Part shown: positions 7,682-16,228 of the stretch, one piece after another
Layout: every line of letters begins with the position of its first letter
Numbering within the stretch: the first letter of the stretch is position 1
Origin: JBPYCR01 sp051846935
Lineage (GTDB): Bacteria; Bacillota; Bacilli; Bacillales; Amphibacillaceae
DNA length: 32,161 nt
NCBI RefSeq assembly: GCF_051846935.1
Contig: NZ_JBPYCS010000030.1
Location: forward strand, 1-32,161
Reading direction: 5' to 3'
Program-made: the position numbers and the translations under genes
The notes under the pieces: model-generated
Databases searched by the model: none
What the model saw: only the letters and a program-made list of their open reading frames with translations
Told to the model about the DNA's origin: nothing

Positions 7682-10600
7682 TCATTCCTCTGTTTGTTTT
7701 TTTAATACAACATTTTCTGTTCCAACTTCCTTTTTTAATAAAGTGATTGCCTCTTTATCAGCAGCAACATCATACTGTTTTCCTAACTGATATGTTTTAT
7801 TCTGCTCTTGATTATACACGATAACTGGAGTATTTCCCGGGAAAATTTCGGCCACCTGTTGAATAACTTGTAAAATATGTGTACTGTTTTTTTCCAAAAT
7901 TTTAATAAAAAGTTGATAGTTGCTTTCCTTTTCTAATCGCGAATTATCAAACAGAGTTATCATGTCAATCACCCATTGTACACGATTGTTCCGTTCAACA
8001 ACACTTCCTTCTATTTCCACCGAGGACCCTTCCTCCAATAATTGATACGCCTTTCGATACACTTCAGGAAAAACGACCGCATCCATTTCATCTGTTTCGT
8101 CCCCGATAGTTAAAAAAGCCATTCGATCTCCTCGTTTTGTCCGAATCGTTTTGATTGATTGAACTACAACAATTGCCTTTTGTTTCCGGTTTCCTTTTCT
8201 ACCTTTTTGAATCGATACATATCCATTCGCTTGCAATTGTTTTCGGTAAATACCTAGTGGATGACTTGATACGTAAATTCCGAGCAATTCTTTTTCATCT
8301 GTCAGTTTTTTTGTTTGATTAAAATCATCGATTTCAACATATTCTGCTTCAAGGTCGGTCATACTTTCAAACAAACTACCTTGTGTATGTAAATCTCCAA
8401 ATAATTCTCCACGTTCCATTGCTTGATCAAGTGATGCTAAAAGACTTGCTCGATTAGAATAGGTTTCATCAAATGCTCCTGCTCGTATTAAAAGTTCAAT
8501 TGCGGAGCGATTAACAATCTTTGGTGACGTGCGAACACAAAAGTCAAAAAGATCTTTAAATAGACCTTGCTTCCGCACACGAACAATTTCCTTAATTACT
8601 TGATTGCCAATTCCTTTAATTAAAGATAATCCAATTCGTACTGCATCTCGTTCAACAGTAAATCTGCCAAAGCTATAATTAATAGAAGGTTGTTTTACGA
8701 CTATGTTTCTTTCACGCAGTTCTTTAATGTATAGGTGGACTTTTTCCTGTTGGTTAATCGACCCACTTAATAACTCCGCAAAAAAATGAACAGGGAAATT
8801 CGCCTTTAAGTATGCAAGCTGATACGCGATTTTGCTGTAAGCGACTGCATGACTTCGATTAAATCCGTAATCTGAGAATTTCATTATCCATGAAAAAACT
8901 TCTGCTGCTACTTCATGTCGATACCCATTATTCAAACAACCATTAATAAAAGCCTTTCGTTGCTCCTCCATTACATTTTTTTGTTTTTTACTAACTGCAC
9001 GGCGCAATAGGTCTGCCTGTCCGTATGTAAATCCTGCAAATGTATGAGCAATTAACATTATTTGCTCTTGATAAATAAGAACACCGTACGTCTTGCTTAA
9101 TATCGGCTCCAAGTCGGGATGTAAATAAGTAACGGTTTCTTTTTTATGCTTTCGATTAATGTACGTTGTTATAAAGTCCATTGGACCCGGACGATATAGT
9201 GCATTTACAGCAACAAGGTCTTCAAATCCATCTGGCTTTAATCTTTGAAGCACTTGCTTCATACCTTGTGATTCAAATTGAAAAACACCATTCGTCCTTC
9301 CTAGCTGTAACAAGTGAAATGTCTTCTCATCTTCTAACGGAATAGCTGCGAGATCAACTTGCCTATTTTCCAGCCTTTGTATGGATCGGATAATTTGCTC
9401 TAACAATGTTAAGTTTTTCAAGCCGAGTAAATCAATTTTCAAAAGTCCAATTGCCTCAAGATCATTCATTGCAAATTGGGTTACATATGTTTCATTCGCC
9501 CCTTTTAGTAACGGTACATGGTGAATGAGTGGTTTTTCTGTAATTACTATTCCAGCTGCGTGTGTAGATATATGTCTCGGAATTCCTTCAAGTGTTAACG
9601 CAATTAAAAATAACGTCCGCAATTCATTGGATTGCTTAATATACGATTTTAATTCGTTCGACATGTCGATGTATTCCTTCAATGGTTTCGATCCTTGTAT
9701 AGGAATATGTTTCAAAATAAAAGCAGCGTCCTGACTATTTATATTCATCGTTTTAATTAAATCTCTCACAATAGAACGCGCAGCATACGTTCCAAAAGTA
9801 ATAATTTGTGCGACACGCTCGACCCCATATTTATCACGGACATAATTAATTACTTCATCTCGTCGATAGTCAGAGAAATCAATATCAATGTCTGGTAAAG
9901 AAACGCGTTCCGAATTCAAAAACCGTTCAAACAGTAAACCGTATTTCAATGGATTTACATTTGTAATGCCGAGCACATATGCAACTAACGAACCTGCAGC
10001 AGAGCCTCGTCCTGGACCTACAAATATACCTTGTCCTTTTGCAAAAGCTACAAAATCAGCTACGATTAAAAAATAGTCACTGAACCCCATCGTTTGAATA
10101 ACTTCTAATTCATTAGCGAGTCGTTCACGTACTTGCTGATCTAATGGCTGAAAAAGTTCGTTTGCATTTTCCCAGCACAACTTTTCCAAATAACTATCGG
10201 CATCCATCGGTTCTTCTACAGGAAATGCAGGAAGCACTTGTTTATCAAATTCAAGCTCTACATTACATTCATTTGCCAAAATTTCTGTTGCTTCAATTAC
10301 TTCTGGCCAATGAGCAAACAGTTGAGCCATTTCTTCTTCCGATCGTAAATGCCGATTTTTATACAATTCATCTTTAGCATTATGTGTCCATTGTTCACCG
10401 GCTTTTATTGCAAGCAAGCAATCGTATGCCACTTTATCTCGTTCTTCCAAATAACGCACGTCATTCAAAGCTACAAATAAAATGTCATCATATCGTAACT
10501 GAAAAGCCTTTGCTTTTTCGTTTAATGCGTGTTGCCATGCCGATCCATGATGTTGAACACCTAAGTAGACATCCGTTTTTGAAAATTTCTTTTGCCACTC

Positions 10601-11041
10601 CGCATAGTATAAATGAGCTTGATCGTATAATTGTTTTTCTAATAGATTTTGTAAATATGGATGGGTGCAAATCGGTAAAATGCATTTTAATTGATTAGTA
10701 TATTTTGCAATTTCACTGAATTCAATTTGTGTTTCTTCCTGCCTTTGAATATAGGAGCTTAGTTGTATTAAGTCGTAATAGCCCGTGTTATTTTTGGCAA
10801 GTAAAACACATGATACAAGCTCTTTTTCATATAAAACATTTACTGTCATTCCAATGATGGGACTTATCCCTTCTTTTCGACATGCTTGATAGAAAGATAC
10901 CGCCCCATATAATACTTGCTCGTCGGTTAGTGCAAGAGAATGAAAACCAAGATTTTTCGCTTTTTGAACGAGTTTATCAATTACGATCGTACTCGTAAGC
11001 AAACTATAGCCACTGTGTACTTGTAAATGTGTAAAAGACAT
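7682..11041 (-). CDS. dnaE: DNA polymerase III alpha subunit DnaE
   Basis: DnaE is the second replicative polymerase of low-GC Gram-positives, which extends RNA primers before PolC takes over. Start chosen at ATG 11041 (1119 residues), which gives MSFTHLQVHSGYSLL and has AAAGGTGG 8 nt upstream; the frame stays open to 11161, with another ATG at 11101 behind GAAGGAG, but that extension lacks family similarity. Domains: a PHP-like N-terminus (1 to about 270), polymerase palm with GPGRGSAAGS (342-351) and the catalytic aspartates in PDIDIDF (383-389), thumb/fingers, a tandem HhH region and a C-terminal OB fold around TKRGDRMAFLTIGDE. The PHP metal ligands look lost (HLQVHS; ALTDEQVLYG), as in other Firmicute DnaE proteins. 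No frameshift is visible. Confidence 0.96.
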   Translation of the reverse strand: MSFTHLQVHSGYSLLTSTIVIDKLVQKAKNLGFHSLALTDEQVLYGAVSFYQACRKEGISPIIGMTVNVLYEKELVSCVLLAKNNTGYYDLIQLSSYIQRQEETQIEFSEIAKYTNQLKCILPICTHPYLQNLLEKQLYDQAHLYYAEWQKKFSKTDVYLGVQHHGSAWQHALNEKAKAFQLRYDDILFVALNDVRYLEERDKVAYDCLLAIKAGEQWTHNAKDELYKNRHLRSEEEMAQLFAHWPEVIEATEILANECNVELEFDKQVLPAFPVEEPMDADSYLEKLCWENANELFQPLDQQVRERLANELEVIQTMGFSDYFLIVADFVAFAKGQGIFVGPGRGSAAGSLVAYVLGITNVNPLKYGLLFERFLNSERVSLPDIDIDFSDYRRDEVINYVRDKYGVERVAQIITFGTYAARSIVRDLIKTMNINSQDAAFILKHIPIQGSKPLKEYIDMSNELKSYIKQSNELRTLFLIALTLEGIPRHISTHAAGIVITEKPLIHHVPLLKGANETYVTQFAMNDLEAIGLLKIDLLGLKNLTLLEQIIRSIQRLENRQVDLAAIPLEDEKTFHLLQLGRTNGVFQFESQGMKQVLQRLKPDGFEDLVAVNALYRPGPMDFITTYINRKHKKETVTYLHPDLEPILSKTYGVLIYQEQIMLIAHTFAGFTYGQADLLRRAVSKKQKNVMEEQRKAFINGCLNNGYRHEVAAEVFSWIMKFSDYGFNRSHAVAYSKIAYQLAYLKANFPVHFFAELLSGSINQQEKVHLYIKELRERNIVVKQPSINYSFGRFTVERDAVRIGLSLIKGIGNQVIKEIVRVRKQGLFKDLFDFCVRTSPKIVNRSAIELLIRAGAFDETYSNRASLLASLDQAMERGELFGDLHTQGSLFESMTDLEAEYVEIDDFNQTKKLTDEKELLGIYVSSHPLGIYRKQLQANGYVSIQKGRKGNRKQKAIVVVQSIKTIRTKRGDRMAFLTIGDETDEMDAVVFPEVYRKAYQLLEEGSSVEIEGSVVERNNRVQWVIDMITLFDNSRLEKESNYQLFIKILEKNSTHILQVIQQVAEIFPGNTPVIVYNQEQNKTYQLGKQYDVAADKEAITLLKKEVGTENVVLKKQTEE

Positions 11042-11327
11042 CAAACGTACCACCTTTACGATCACTATTCTTATTATAGCGAAACAAGCTGTACTATGCA
11101 TGTTTCTCCTTCTAAACGGTAAGTCACGTATTTGTGGTTCGGTATTTAAAAGCTTGAACAATACCCTTTTTGTATTGATTAATTAAATTTTTGTCCGCTA
11201 CGGATACTGCTGTTAACCTATGCTCGCTAAGAAGTACAGTGATTGTTAATCGATTAATAATTAGGCAGAGCTGGTGCAAAGGCTATATTCTTACTAAATA
11301 ATGCAAATTACTACAAATTGTTTATAT

Positions 11328-11356
11328 GTTCTCCAACAACCATTTTACTCATACCT
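11328..11356 (+). repeat. Dispersed intergenic 29-mer, copy 1
   Basis: This stretch matches 18091-18119 at 25 of 29 positions in the same orientation, with the shared core CATTTTACTCATAC. Both copies are intergenic. Function unknown; part of a longer decayed repeat is possible. Confidence 0.4.
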
Positions 11357-11367
11357 CTTAAACCGAA

Positions 11368-11396
11368 GCATATCTTGTCCAGTCTCTACATAAATA
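11368..11396 (+). promoter_or_regulatory. Candidate sigma-E promoter of ytrHI
   Basis: GCATATC (11368-11374) and CATAAATA (11389-11396) are 14 nt apart, matching the sigma-E consensus KMATATT and CATACAMT at 6 of 7 and about 6 of 8 positions. B. subtilis ytrHI is known to belong to the mother-cell sigma-E regulon, which supports the call. Confidence 0.6.
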
Positions 11397-11457
11397 TAGA
11401 TAAACGATTAGTTGTGTAGCAACGGCGCTTACCCTTTAATTGTAAGGAGAGAATTGT

Positions 11458-11790
11458 ATGGAAGAGCGTTTTTTTTCAACATTTATTCATTGTTATTTTA
11501 TTGCTTTTGGAGTAATTATCGGTGGAGCTATTATAGGGAGTATTGGTGCTTTCGCTACTGGTGATGCACCATTAACAGCAATGGTGCGAATTGCAAAAGG
11601 ACTGCAAATTTGGGCGATCGTTGCTGCCATTGGTGGTACGTTTGATGCAATCGAAAACTTCCAAAAAGGCTTATTTGATGGTACGACGTTGGATTTACTA
11701 AAACAAGTACTATTTATCCTAGCTGCAATGGGAGGTGTGAAAACAGCTGTCACAATTATTAGCTGGCTCACCCAGGAGGATATGAGTTAA
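11458..11790 (+). CDS. ytrH: Sporulation membrane protein YtrH
   Basis: A 110-residue hydrophobic protein with about three membrane segments (roughly residues 8-32, 45-62 and 78-102), glycine-rich in the first (GVIIGGAIIGSIGAFATG). This matches YtrH, a mother-cell membrane protein needed for normal sporulation in B. subtilis; its biochemical role is not known. The ATG follows AAGGAGAG by 6 nt. The stop overlaps the ytrI start by one base (TAATG), indicating translational coupling, and the position divergent to dnaE is the same as in B. subtilis. Confidence 0.88.
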   Translation: MEERFFSTFIHCYFIAFGVIIGGAIIGSIGAFATGDAPLTAMVRIAKGLQIWAIVAAIGGTFDAIENFQKGLFDGTTLDLLKQVLFILAAMGGVKTAVTIISWLTQEDMS

Positions 11791-12293
11791 TGCATATTCC
11801 TCCATATTACAAGAATAAATCCTGGCAGTACTTCTTTGTTGGCATTTTATTTGGCAGTGTACTATCTTACTTTATCTTTATTTTAATGTATGGAACGATG
11901 TATGAACAATTGTTAGAAGAAAACTTGGAGATTCAGCTCAAGCTATCCGAGCTCGAATCACAAAACGAAGCTTTGCTGCAGGACAAAAAGGACCTAGATG
12001 AAAAATCAAAAAACGCCCTAACGATCGAGTCAATTGACATTACCATCTCAAATGCAACGGATTTAAGATTTGATCGGTTAATTACACATCAATTTGAAGT
12101 TTTAATTAAGGAAGAAATCAACCATATTGTTGGACGAGATATTCATACAGTTTCAGAAAATGATGAACTATTAATTTCAACAATTGAAAACAAAGCATTC
12201 TCCATCGATGACTTCACTTATTATTTTGAAGTGATAAAATTGTCAATTTCAAAACGAGTAAAAATTACTTTAAAGGCCAAGATTTCCAATTAG
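11790..12293 (+). CDS. ytrI: Sporulation protein YtrI
   Basis: A 167-residue protein with one N-terminal membrane anchor (about residues 14-36), a charged stretch likely to form a coiled coil (about 38-75, EENLEIQLKLSELESQNEAL) and a soluble domain of about 90 residues that would lie outside the mother-cell cytosol side or between spore membranes. Gene order identifies it as YtrI, the partner of YtrH in the sigma-E operon. The start is fixed by the 1-nt overlap with ytrH and by GGAGG 8 nt upstream (within ytrH). No terminator hairpin is obvious in the AT-rich DNA after the stop. Confidence 0.85.
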   Translation: MHIPPYYKNKSWQYFFVGILFGSVLSYFIFILMYGTMYEQLLEENLEIQLKLSELESQNEALLQDKKDLDEKSKNALTIESIDITISNATDLRFDRLITHQFEVLIKEEINHIVGRDIHTVSENDELLISTIENKAFSIDDFTYYFEVIKLSISKRVKITLKAKISN

Positions 12294-12933
12294 CTACTAC
12301 GATTGATTTTATTTTAAACAGAATTTCTAGAGAACGAAAGCCAATTTTAAACGCAAGCATGTATAAACTAATCATCATACTATAATTGTGGATATTAAAT
12401 AATTAGGTCGTCGAAATATGATTATGCGGAGTATTCCCTCAAGTCGTTCGGTATTCTTCAATCGAGTTGGGGAGATGCTTTCTTTTTTTTGCATTTTAGA
12501 ACCTTTGTCGAGTATTCAAAAAATAATGGGTAAAGAAAAAGTTCTACCATTTCCACTCATAGAATATACTCATTTTCCACGGGTAATTGGTGAGCCTCTC
12601 CGTTGTACGCGGGGCCGATGAAATAATCCTCAAACACTAGTTTTTAGCCGGATAACAAAAAGACTTTGTTCAAAATAACGACAGTTTTTCAGCAGCCTCA
12701 TTCTAAACCAGTTGAAATTGCCACCTTCCATTCGCTCGTGTTGGAAAGCCTTTCTCATTTTCTACAAGCTCAACCAAAAAGCCCCTATTTCTTATATCGG
12801 TGAGAAATTATGAAACTGATTCAAATATTGAACATTTATTGAATATTTCACAAAAGTTATAGCGACACCTGTATTTATTATATAAACTAAACATATACTA
12901 ACGTGGAACTTTCCAAAGAAAGGAAGATGGTTA
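12294..12933. other. 640-nt intergenic stretch with decayed repeat material
   Basis: No credible gene is visible. A 67-codon open frame at 12418-12621 has no ribosome binding site and an unnatural composition. The stretch contains a degraded copy of the palindromic repeat (12574-12602) and, at about 12650-12715, DNA that reminded me of insertion-sequence ends in Bacillaceae, though I cannot verify that. The last 100 nt should hold the promoter of the downstream small gene. Confidence 0.5.
12574..12602 (-). repeat. Decayed relative of the palindromic intergenic repeat
   Basis: Compared with the reverse complement of the copy at 17928-18020, this 29-nt stretch matches at 19 positions, in blocks TTTCC, CGGG and AGCCTC with equal spacing. 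It looks like an old, eroded copy. Orientation is opposite to the other copy. Confidence 0.35.
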
Positions 12934-13122
12934 ATGACTGTATTAGATAGAAGAGTGATGCGAGATGAAAAAATTAATCAATTAAAGCAGGGTCGCTCTG
13001 TTTATGCCGAGTCAAGTGAACTAATTCGCTTAATCAAGCGTGGCATTAATAAAAGTGAATTAAATGTAGAACTAGAATATACGAACGGAGGCTGCTGGTT
13101 TACACCTAATGAAAACATTTAA
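12934..13122 (+). CDS. Small conserved-looking protein, 62 residues (YtzJ-like position)
   Basis: The ORF has a good ribosome binding site (AAAGGAAG, 8 nt from ATG), coding-like composition, and a strong terminator hairpin 12 nt after its stop, so it is a real gene. The product is soluble, mixed-charge, with a basic middle (SSELIRLIKRGINKSELN) and a C-terminal LEYTNGGCWFTPNE containing one cysteine and one tryptophan. No known domain is recognised. B. subtilis has a small gene at about this place between nrnA and ytrI, possibly ytzJ, but that link is from memory and unproven. A weak TATACTA-type -10 at 12893-12899 could be for a forespore sigma factor, but evidence is thin. Confidence 0.75.
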   Translation: MTVLDRRVMRDEKINQLKQGRSVYAESSELIRLIKRGINKSELNVELEYTNGGCWFTPNENI

Positions 13123-13133
13123 ACGATTTAAAT

Positions 13134-13169
13134 AATGTGCTAATTTCCCGTAGATGAAATTAGCACATT
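13134..13169. terminator. Bidirectional terminator, small gene / nrnA
   Basis: A perfect 14-bp inverted repeat (AATGTGCTAATTTC and its complement) around an 8-nt loop lies between two convergent genes. T-rich tails follow on both strands, so it should serve both. Confidence 0.88.
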
Positions 13170-13179
13170 TTATTTTCTT

Positions 13180-14130
13180 TTACAATTGAGTGTATGTAAG
13201 ACATACGTCATTCAATTCATTTATTAATTTGTCTGCTTCTTCCCATGATGATACAGAGGCACCAGCTGCAAGTGGATGTCCTCCGCCATTATATTTTTCT
13301 GCTAATTCATTAATAACCGGTCCTTTTGAGCGTAACCTTACGCGAATTAGGTTTTCTTCCTCTATGAAAAACACCCAAGCTTGAACGCCTTCTATATCAC
13401 TCACCGCACTCACAAGCTTTCCGGTTTCTATCGGAGTTACATTATATTTTTCTAATATTTCTTTTGTTAGTTTTACTGAGCTGACACCTGAGTTATTCAA
13501 CGTGAAATGCTGTAATATATACCCTCTTAACCGGGCAATGTCGGCTGATATTGTGTACAGTTCACCATATAAACGAGCACGATCAAATGGAAATGCAACA
13601 AGCTCTGCAGCATAGCGAAATGTTTTTTTAGTTGTACTTGGGAATAAAAATCTACCCGTATCCCCTACGATGCCGGCATATATGAGACGTGCAGCTTCTT
13701 CATTCATTTGCAAGCCATTTTGCACACCATTTAAGTATAATTCGTATATTAATTCACTGGTTGAGCTAGCACTCGTATCGACCCATAATAAATCACCGTA
13801 AGGATCGTGGTTGGGGTGGTGATCTATCTTTATTATTTTCTTCCCTAATGAATACCTTTGGTCGGAAATTCGGGCGGTGTTAGCTGTATCGCAAACGATA
13901 ACGAGTGCCTCTTTATATAAATCATCCGAAATCTTATCCATTCGTGCTAAAAAATGTAATGCAGAATCTTCTTCTCCTACTGCATACACCTTTTTCTGAG
14001 GGAATGATTGTTTTAATATTTCTTTTAAGCCCACTTGTGATCCATATGCATCTGCATCTGGTCGAACGTGCCTATGAATAATAATCGTATCGTACTGTTT
14101 AATTTGTTGGATGATTTTTTGTTTCGTCAT
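13180..14130 (-). CDS. nrnA: Bifunctional oligoribonuclease / pAp phosphatase NrnA
   Basis: NrnA degrades RNA fragments of 2-5 nt and dephosphorylates 3'-phosphoadenosine 5'-phosphate, replacing both Orn and CysQ in Bacilli. DHH-family motifs are complete: RPDADAYGSQ (23-32), VCDTANTARIS (79-89), KIDHHPNHDPYG (101-112), GDTGRFLFPS, and the DHHA1 motif GGGHPLAAGAS (282-292). Start set at ATG 14130 (316 residues), behind AGGAG at 7 nt and matching the family N-terminus; the frame extends 14 codons further upstream without a ribosome binding site. It is divergent from ytpI. Confidence 0.95.
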   Translation of the reverse strand: MTKQKIIQQIKQYDTIIIHRHVRPDADAYGSQVGLKEILKQSFPQKKVYAVGEEDSALHFLARMDKISDDLYKEALVIVCDTANTARISDQRYSLGKKIIKIDHHPNHDPYGDLLWVDTSASSTSELIYELYLNGVQNGLQMNEEAARLIYAGIVGDTGRFLFPSTTKKTFRYAAELVAFPFDRARLYGELYTISADIARLRGYILQHFTLNNSGVSSVKLTKEILEKYNVTPIETGKLVSAVSDIEGVQAWVFFIEEENLIRVRLRSKGPVINELAEKYNGGGHPLAAGASVSSWEEADKLINELNDVCLTYTQL

Positions 14131-14240
14131 TTTTCCGCTCCTATCTACTATATATCCGTGTGTCTCAATCAATTTATAGCTATTTTCCTAAAAACAAGCT
14201 ACAATGTAGAAAGAAAAAATATGAACTAGGGGTAGATTAA

Positions 14241-14531
14241 ATGGTTATTTTCCCAATAATAATTGTACTTTCTATTGTTTTATATGTTTACTATAAAGTT
14301 GCTATTGTAAAATCCAAGGATCGCTTGGAGCAAGCATATTTTCATGCGAAATCTCGTATATGTCTTGGTAGCTTTGTCTTCTTCTTTGGTATAAACCAAT
14401 ACATCTTCTATCAAACTAAATTTTCACTGTTTGTAGCGATTGTTTTCATGGTGCTTGGAGGGCTACAATTGTTTATCGGCTGGAAGGAAACGAAATTTTA
14501 CCGTAAACAATGGAAAGAGCTTAATACTTAA
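14241..14531 (+). CDS. ytpI: YtpI family membrane protein
   Basis: A 96-residue protein with three predicted membrane helices (about 3-22, 38-56 and 60-80) and a charged C-terminal tail (ETKFYRKQWKELN). Size, topology and location next to nrnA and ytoI match B. subtilis YtpI, whose function is unknown. The ATG has AGGGG 8 nt upstream. The gene converges with ytoI; only 7 nt separate their stops, and no terminator hairpin is seen between them. Confidence 0.85.
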   Translation: MVIFPIIIVLSIVLYVYYKVAIVKSKDRLEQAYFHAKSRICLGSFVFFFGINQYIFYQTKFSLFVAIVFMVLGGLQLFIGWKETKFYRKQWKELNT

Positions 14532-14538
14532 CAGCCTT

Positions 14539-15846
14539 CTAACGGTCCATTAACTGTGCCATCAGCATGCTTTTTCCTACGAGTTTTCGATCGAGATAAA
14601 TATTAATATTTATCTTTGCATATACACGTCCAGCATCGAGTAATTCTGGCTTAATCGTAATCTTGCTATCAATTTGAACAGGCTCAATAAAGTAAATGTT
14701 TAAACTTTCAACTACCATTTTTCCCTTTTTGAGATATAAAAGCAACCGGCTGCTCGCTTCCGTTATAAGTGATGTTAATACCCCATATGACAACGTCCCT
14801 AGCTGACTTGTCATTTGGGGTGTCACTTCCATCTGAAAGGCTGTCGGATCTCCCTCAACCGTCCTAATATTTTTTGAAATCACATCTTCAATCGTTTCTC
14901 CTACTTGTGGTTGTCTTTGCATTTGATTAAGTGCCTTTAAAACATCTTGACGGGAAACGACCCCTTCCAGTTCATTGGATTGATTGACGACTGGTACAAC
15001 TTCAATACCTTCCCAAACCATCATATGAGCGACATAAGCTAATGATGTTTTCGCTTGGACGACTAGCGGGTTTTTCGTCATCGCTTTATCAATCTGCATT
15101 TGTTTATCTTTTCCAATAACATCCTTTGATGTCACCATTCCGATTACTTTGCTGTTCTCGTCAATAACTGGAAATCTAGCATGCGTTGTCAATTCGTTTA
15201 GTACATACCAGTCTTTAACTTTATCTGTATTATACAAATGATGTACTTCATCGTAAGGGGTATATATATCTCTTACGAGAATAATTTCCTTTTTAATAAG
15301 CTGATCGTAAATAGCTCTATTTATCATTGCCGCAACAGTAAACGTATCGTAGCTCGTTGAAATAATTGGCAGCTGCTTATCATCCGCTAATCTTTTTATA
15401 TGGTCAAGTGTATCAAAGCCACCGGTGATTAACACAGCCGCCCCCGCCTTGATTGCAAGTTCGTGTGCTTTAACTCTGTTCCCAACAATTAATAATGAAT
15501 CCGCCTCTGTATAGCGCATCATAGCCTCAAGTTGCATTGCACCTATTACAAATTTGTTTAAAGTTTTATGCAGGCCGTCTTTGCCGCCTAATACTTGTCC
15601 ATCTATAATATTAATTACTTCTGCAAACGTTAGCCGTTTAAAATTTTCTTTTTCTTTTCGTTCAATCCGAATCGTTCCAACACGCTCAATTGTGCTTACC
15701 AATCCTTGGTTTTCCGCATCTTTAATCGCTCTATACGCTGTTCCATCACTAACATTTAATTCTTTTGCAATTTGTCTTACTGATATTTTATGTCCAACGC
15801 TTAAGGACATAATATGCCGAATAATTTGTTCATGCTTTGTTGCCAT
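14539..15846 (-). CDS. ytoI: YtoI: HTH, DRTGG, CBS pair and hotdog domains
   Basis: A multidomain putative regulator of 435 residues. In order: a winged-HTH-like N-terminus (about 5-62; KISVRQIAKELNVSDGTAYR), a DRTGG-type domain (about 75-185), two CBS motifs (about 190-310; ARFPVIDENSKVIGMVTSKD and EVVPVVNQSNELEGVVSRQD) and a C-terminal hotdog thioesterase-like domain (about 330-430). CBS pairs usually bind adenine nucleotides, so sensing a nucleotide or acyl-CoA ligand is a reasonable inference, but no target is known. ATG 15846 is chosen over the upstream GTG 15858 because GGTGAG sits 7 nt before it and the product then starts MATKHEQI like B. subtilis YtoI. Confidence 0.88.
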   Translation of the reverse strand: MATKHEQIIRHIMSLSVGHKISVRQIAKELNVSDGTAYRAIKDAENQGLVSTIERVGTIRIERKEKENFKRLTFAEVINIIDGQVLGGKDGLHKTLNKFVIGAMQLEAMMRYTEADSLLIVGNRVKAHELAIKAGAAVLITGGFDTLDHIKRLADDKQLPIISTSYDTFTVAAMINRAIYDQLIKKEIILVRDIYTPYDEVHHLYNTDKVKDWYVLNELTTHARFPVIDENSKVIGMVTSKDVIGKDKQMQIDKAMTKNPLVVQAKTSLAYVAHMMVWEGIEVVPVVNQSNELEGVVSRQDVLKALNQMQRQPQVGETIEDVISKNIRTVEGDPTAFQMEVTPQMTSQLGTLSYGVLTSLITEASSRLLLYLKKGKMVVESLNIYFIEPVQIDSKITIKPELLDAGRVYAKININIYLDRKLVGKSMLMAQLMDR

Positions 15847-15919
15847 TGGTATACTCACCGACTTTCAACTGTACTAGTCATTTTTCGTACTGTTATTATA
15901 CAGTTTATTCGGTAAAACC

Positions 15920-16147
15920 TCAATAATTATGTGTCTGTTTTTTATTTTTTCTATTCTGTTCCATAATTGGAGGTACAGTCATTTTTAAAAGTGTAGCTAA
16001 ATTCGCACCTATAACAAGCATGAAAAAGCCTAGCCAGCCTCCCCAAAAAATTCGCTCTACCATTGTGACAGCATTTGGAATAAACGGCCATGCAAAGTAA
16101 AGAAAAAAACAAGCGAGCAATAAACGCAAAACAACATAATGATACAT
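15920..16147 (-). CDS. Small unknown membrane protein (75 residues)
   Basis: ATG 16147 follows GGGAGG by 11 nt; the longer in-frame start at 16225 has no such site and adds an unnatural N-terminus. The product has two hydrophobic helices (about 5-22 and 36-58) separated by FIPNAVTMVERIFWGG, and a polar, basic tail (MEQNRKNKKQTHN). I do not recognise a family. It lies 81 nt downstream of the prepilin peptidase on the same strand, but a separate sigma-E-like promoter candidate precedes it, so a sporulation role is as plausible as a competence one. Confidence 0.65.
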   Translation of the reverse strand: MYHYVVLRLLLACFFLYFAWPFIPNAVTMVERIFWGGWLGFFMLVIGANLATLLKMTVPPIMEQNRKNKKQTHNY

Positions 16148-16184
16148 ACCGCTTTTTACCTCCCTTAAACTACTTATATATACA

Positions 16185-16212
16185 TTTATATGATTGCACC
16201 ATAGGAAGATGA
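16185..16212 (-). promoter_or_regulatory. Weak sigma-E-like promoter candidate for the 75-residue membrane protein
   Basis: On the minus strand TCATCTT (16206-16212) and CATATAAA (16185-16192) are 13 nt apart, matching sigma-E boxes at 6 of 7 and 6 of 8 positions. The DNA is very AT-rich, so a chance match is possible. Confidence 0.3.
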
Positions 16213-16228
16213 GCTTCTGTACCAATTT

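Larger units (their letters stand above)
11042..11457. other. 416-nt divergent gap between dnaE and ytrH
   Basis: It holds the dnaE leader (a TATAAT at 11073-11078 on the minus strand, without a good -35), a 29-nt sequence shared with the ytkL-brnQ gap (11328-11356) and the sigma-E-like ytrH promoter (11368-11396). No further gene is apparent. Confidence 0.6.

Noticed and set aside
12418..12621. 67-codon plus-strand ORF in the ytrI downstream gap
   Set aside because: No ribosome binding site, odd composition and overlap with decayed repeat sequence; probably chance.
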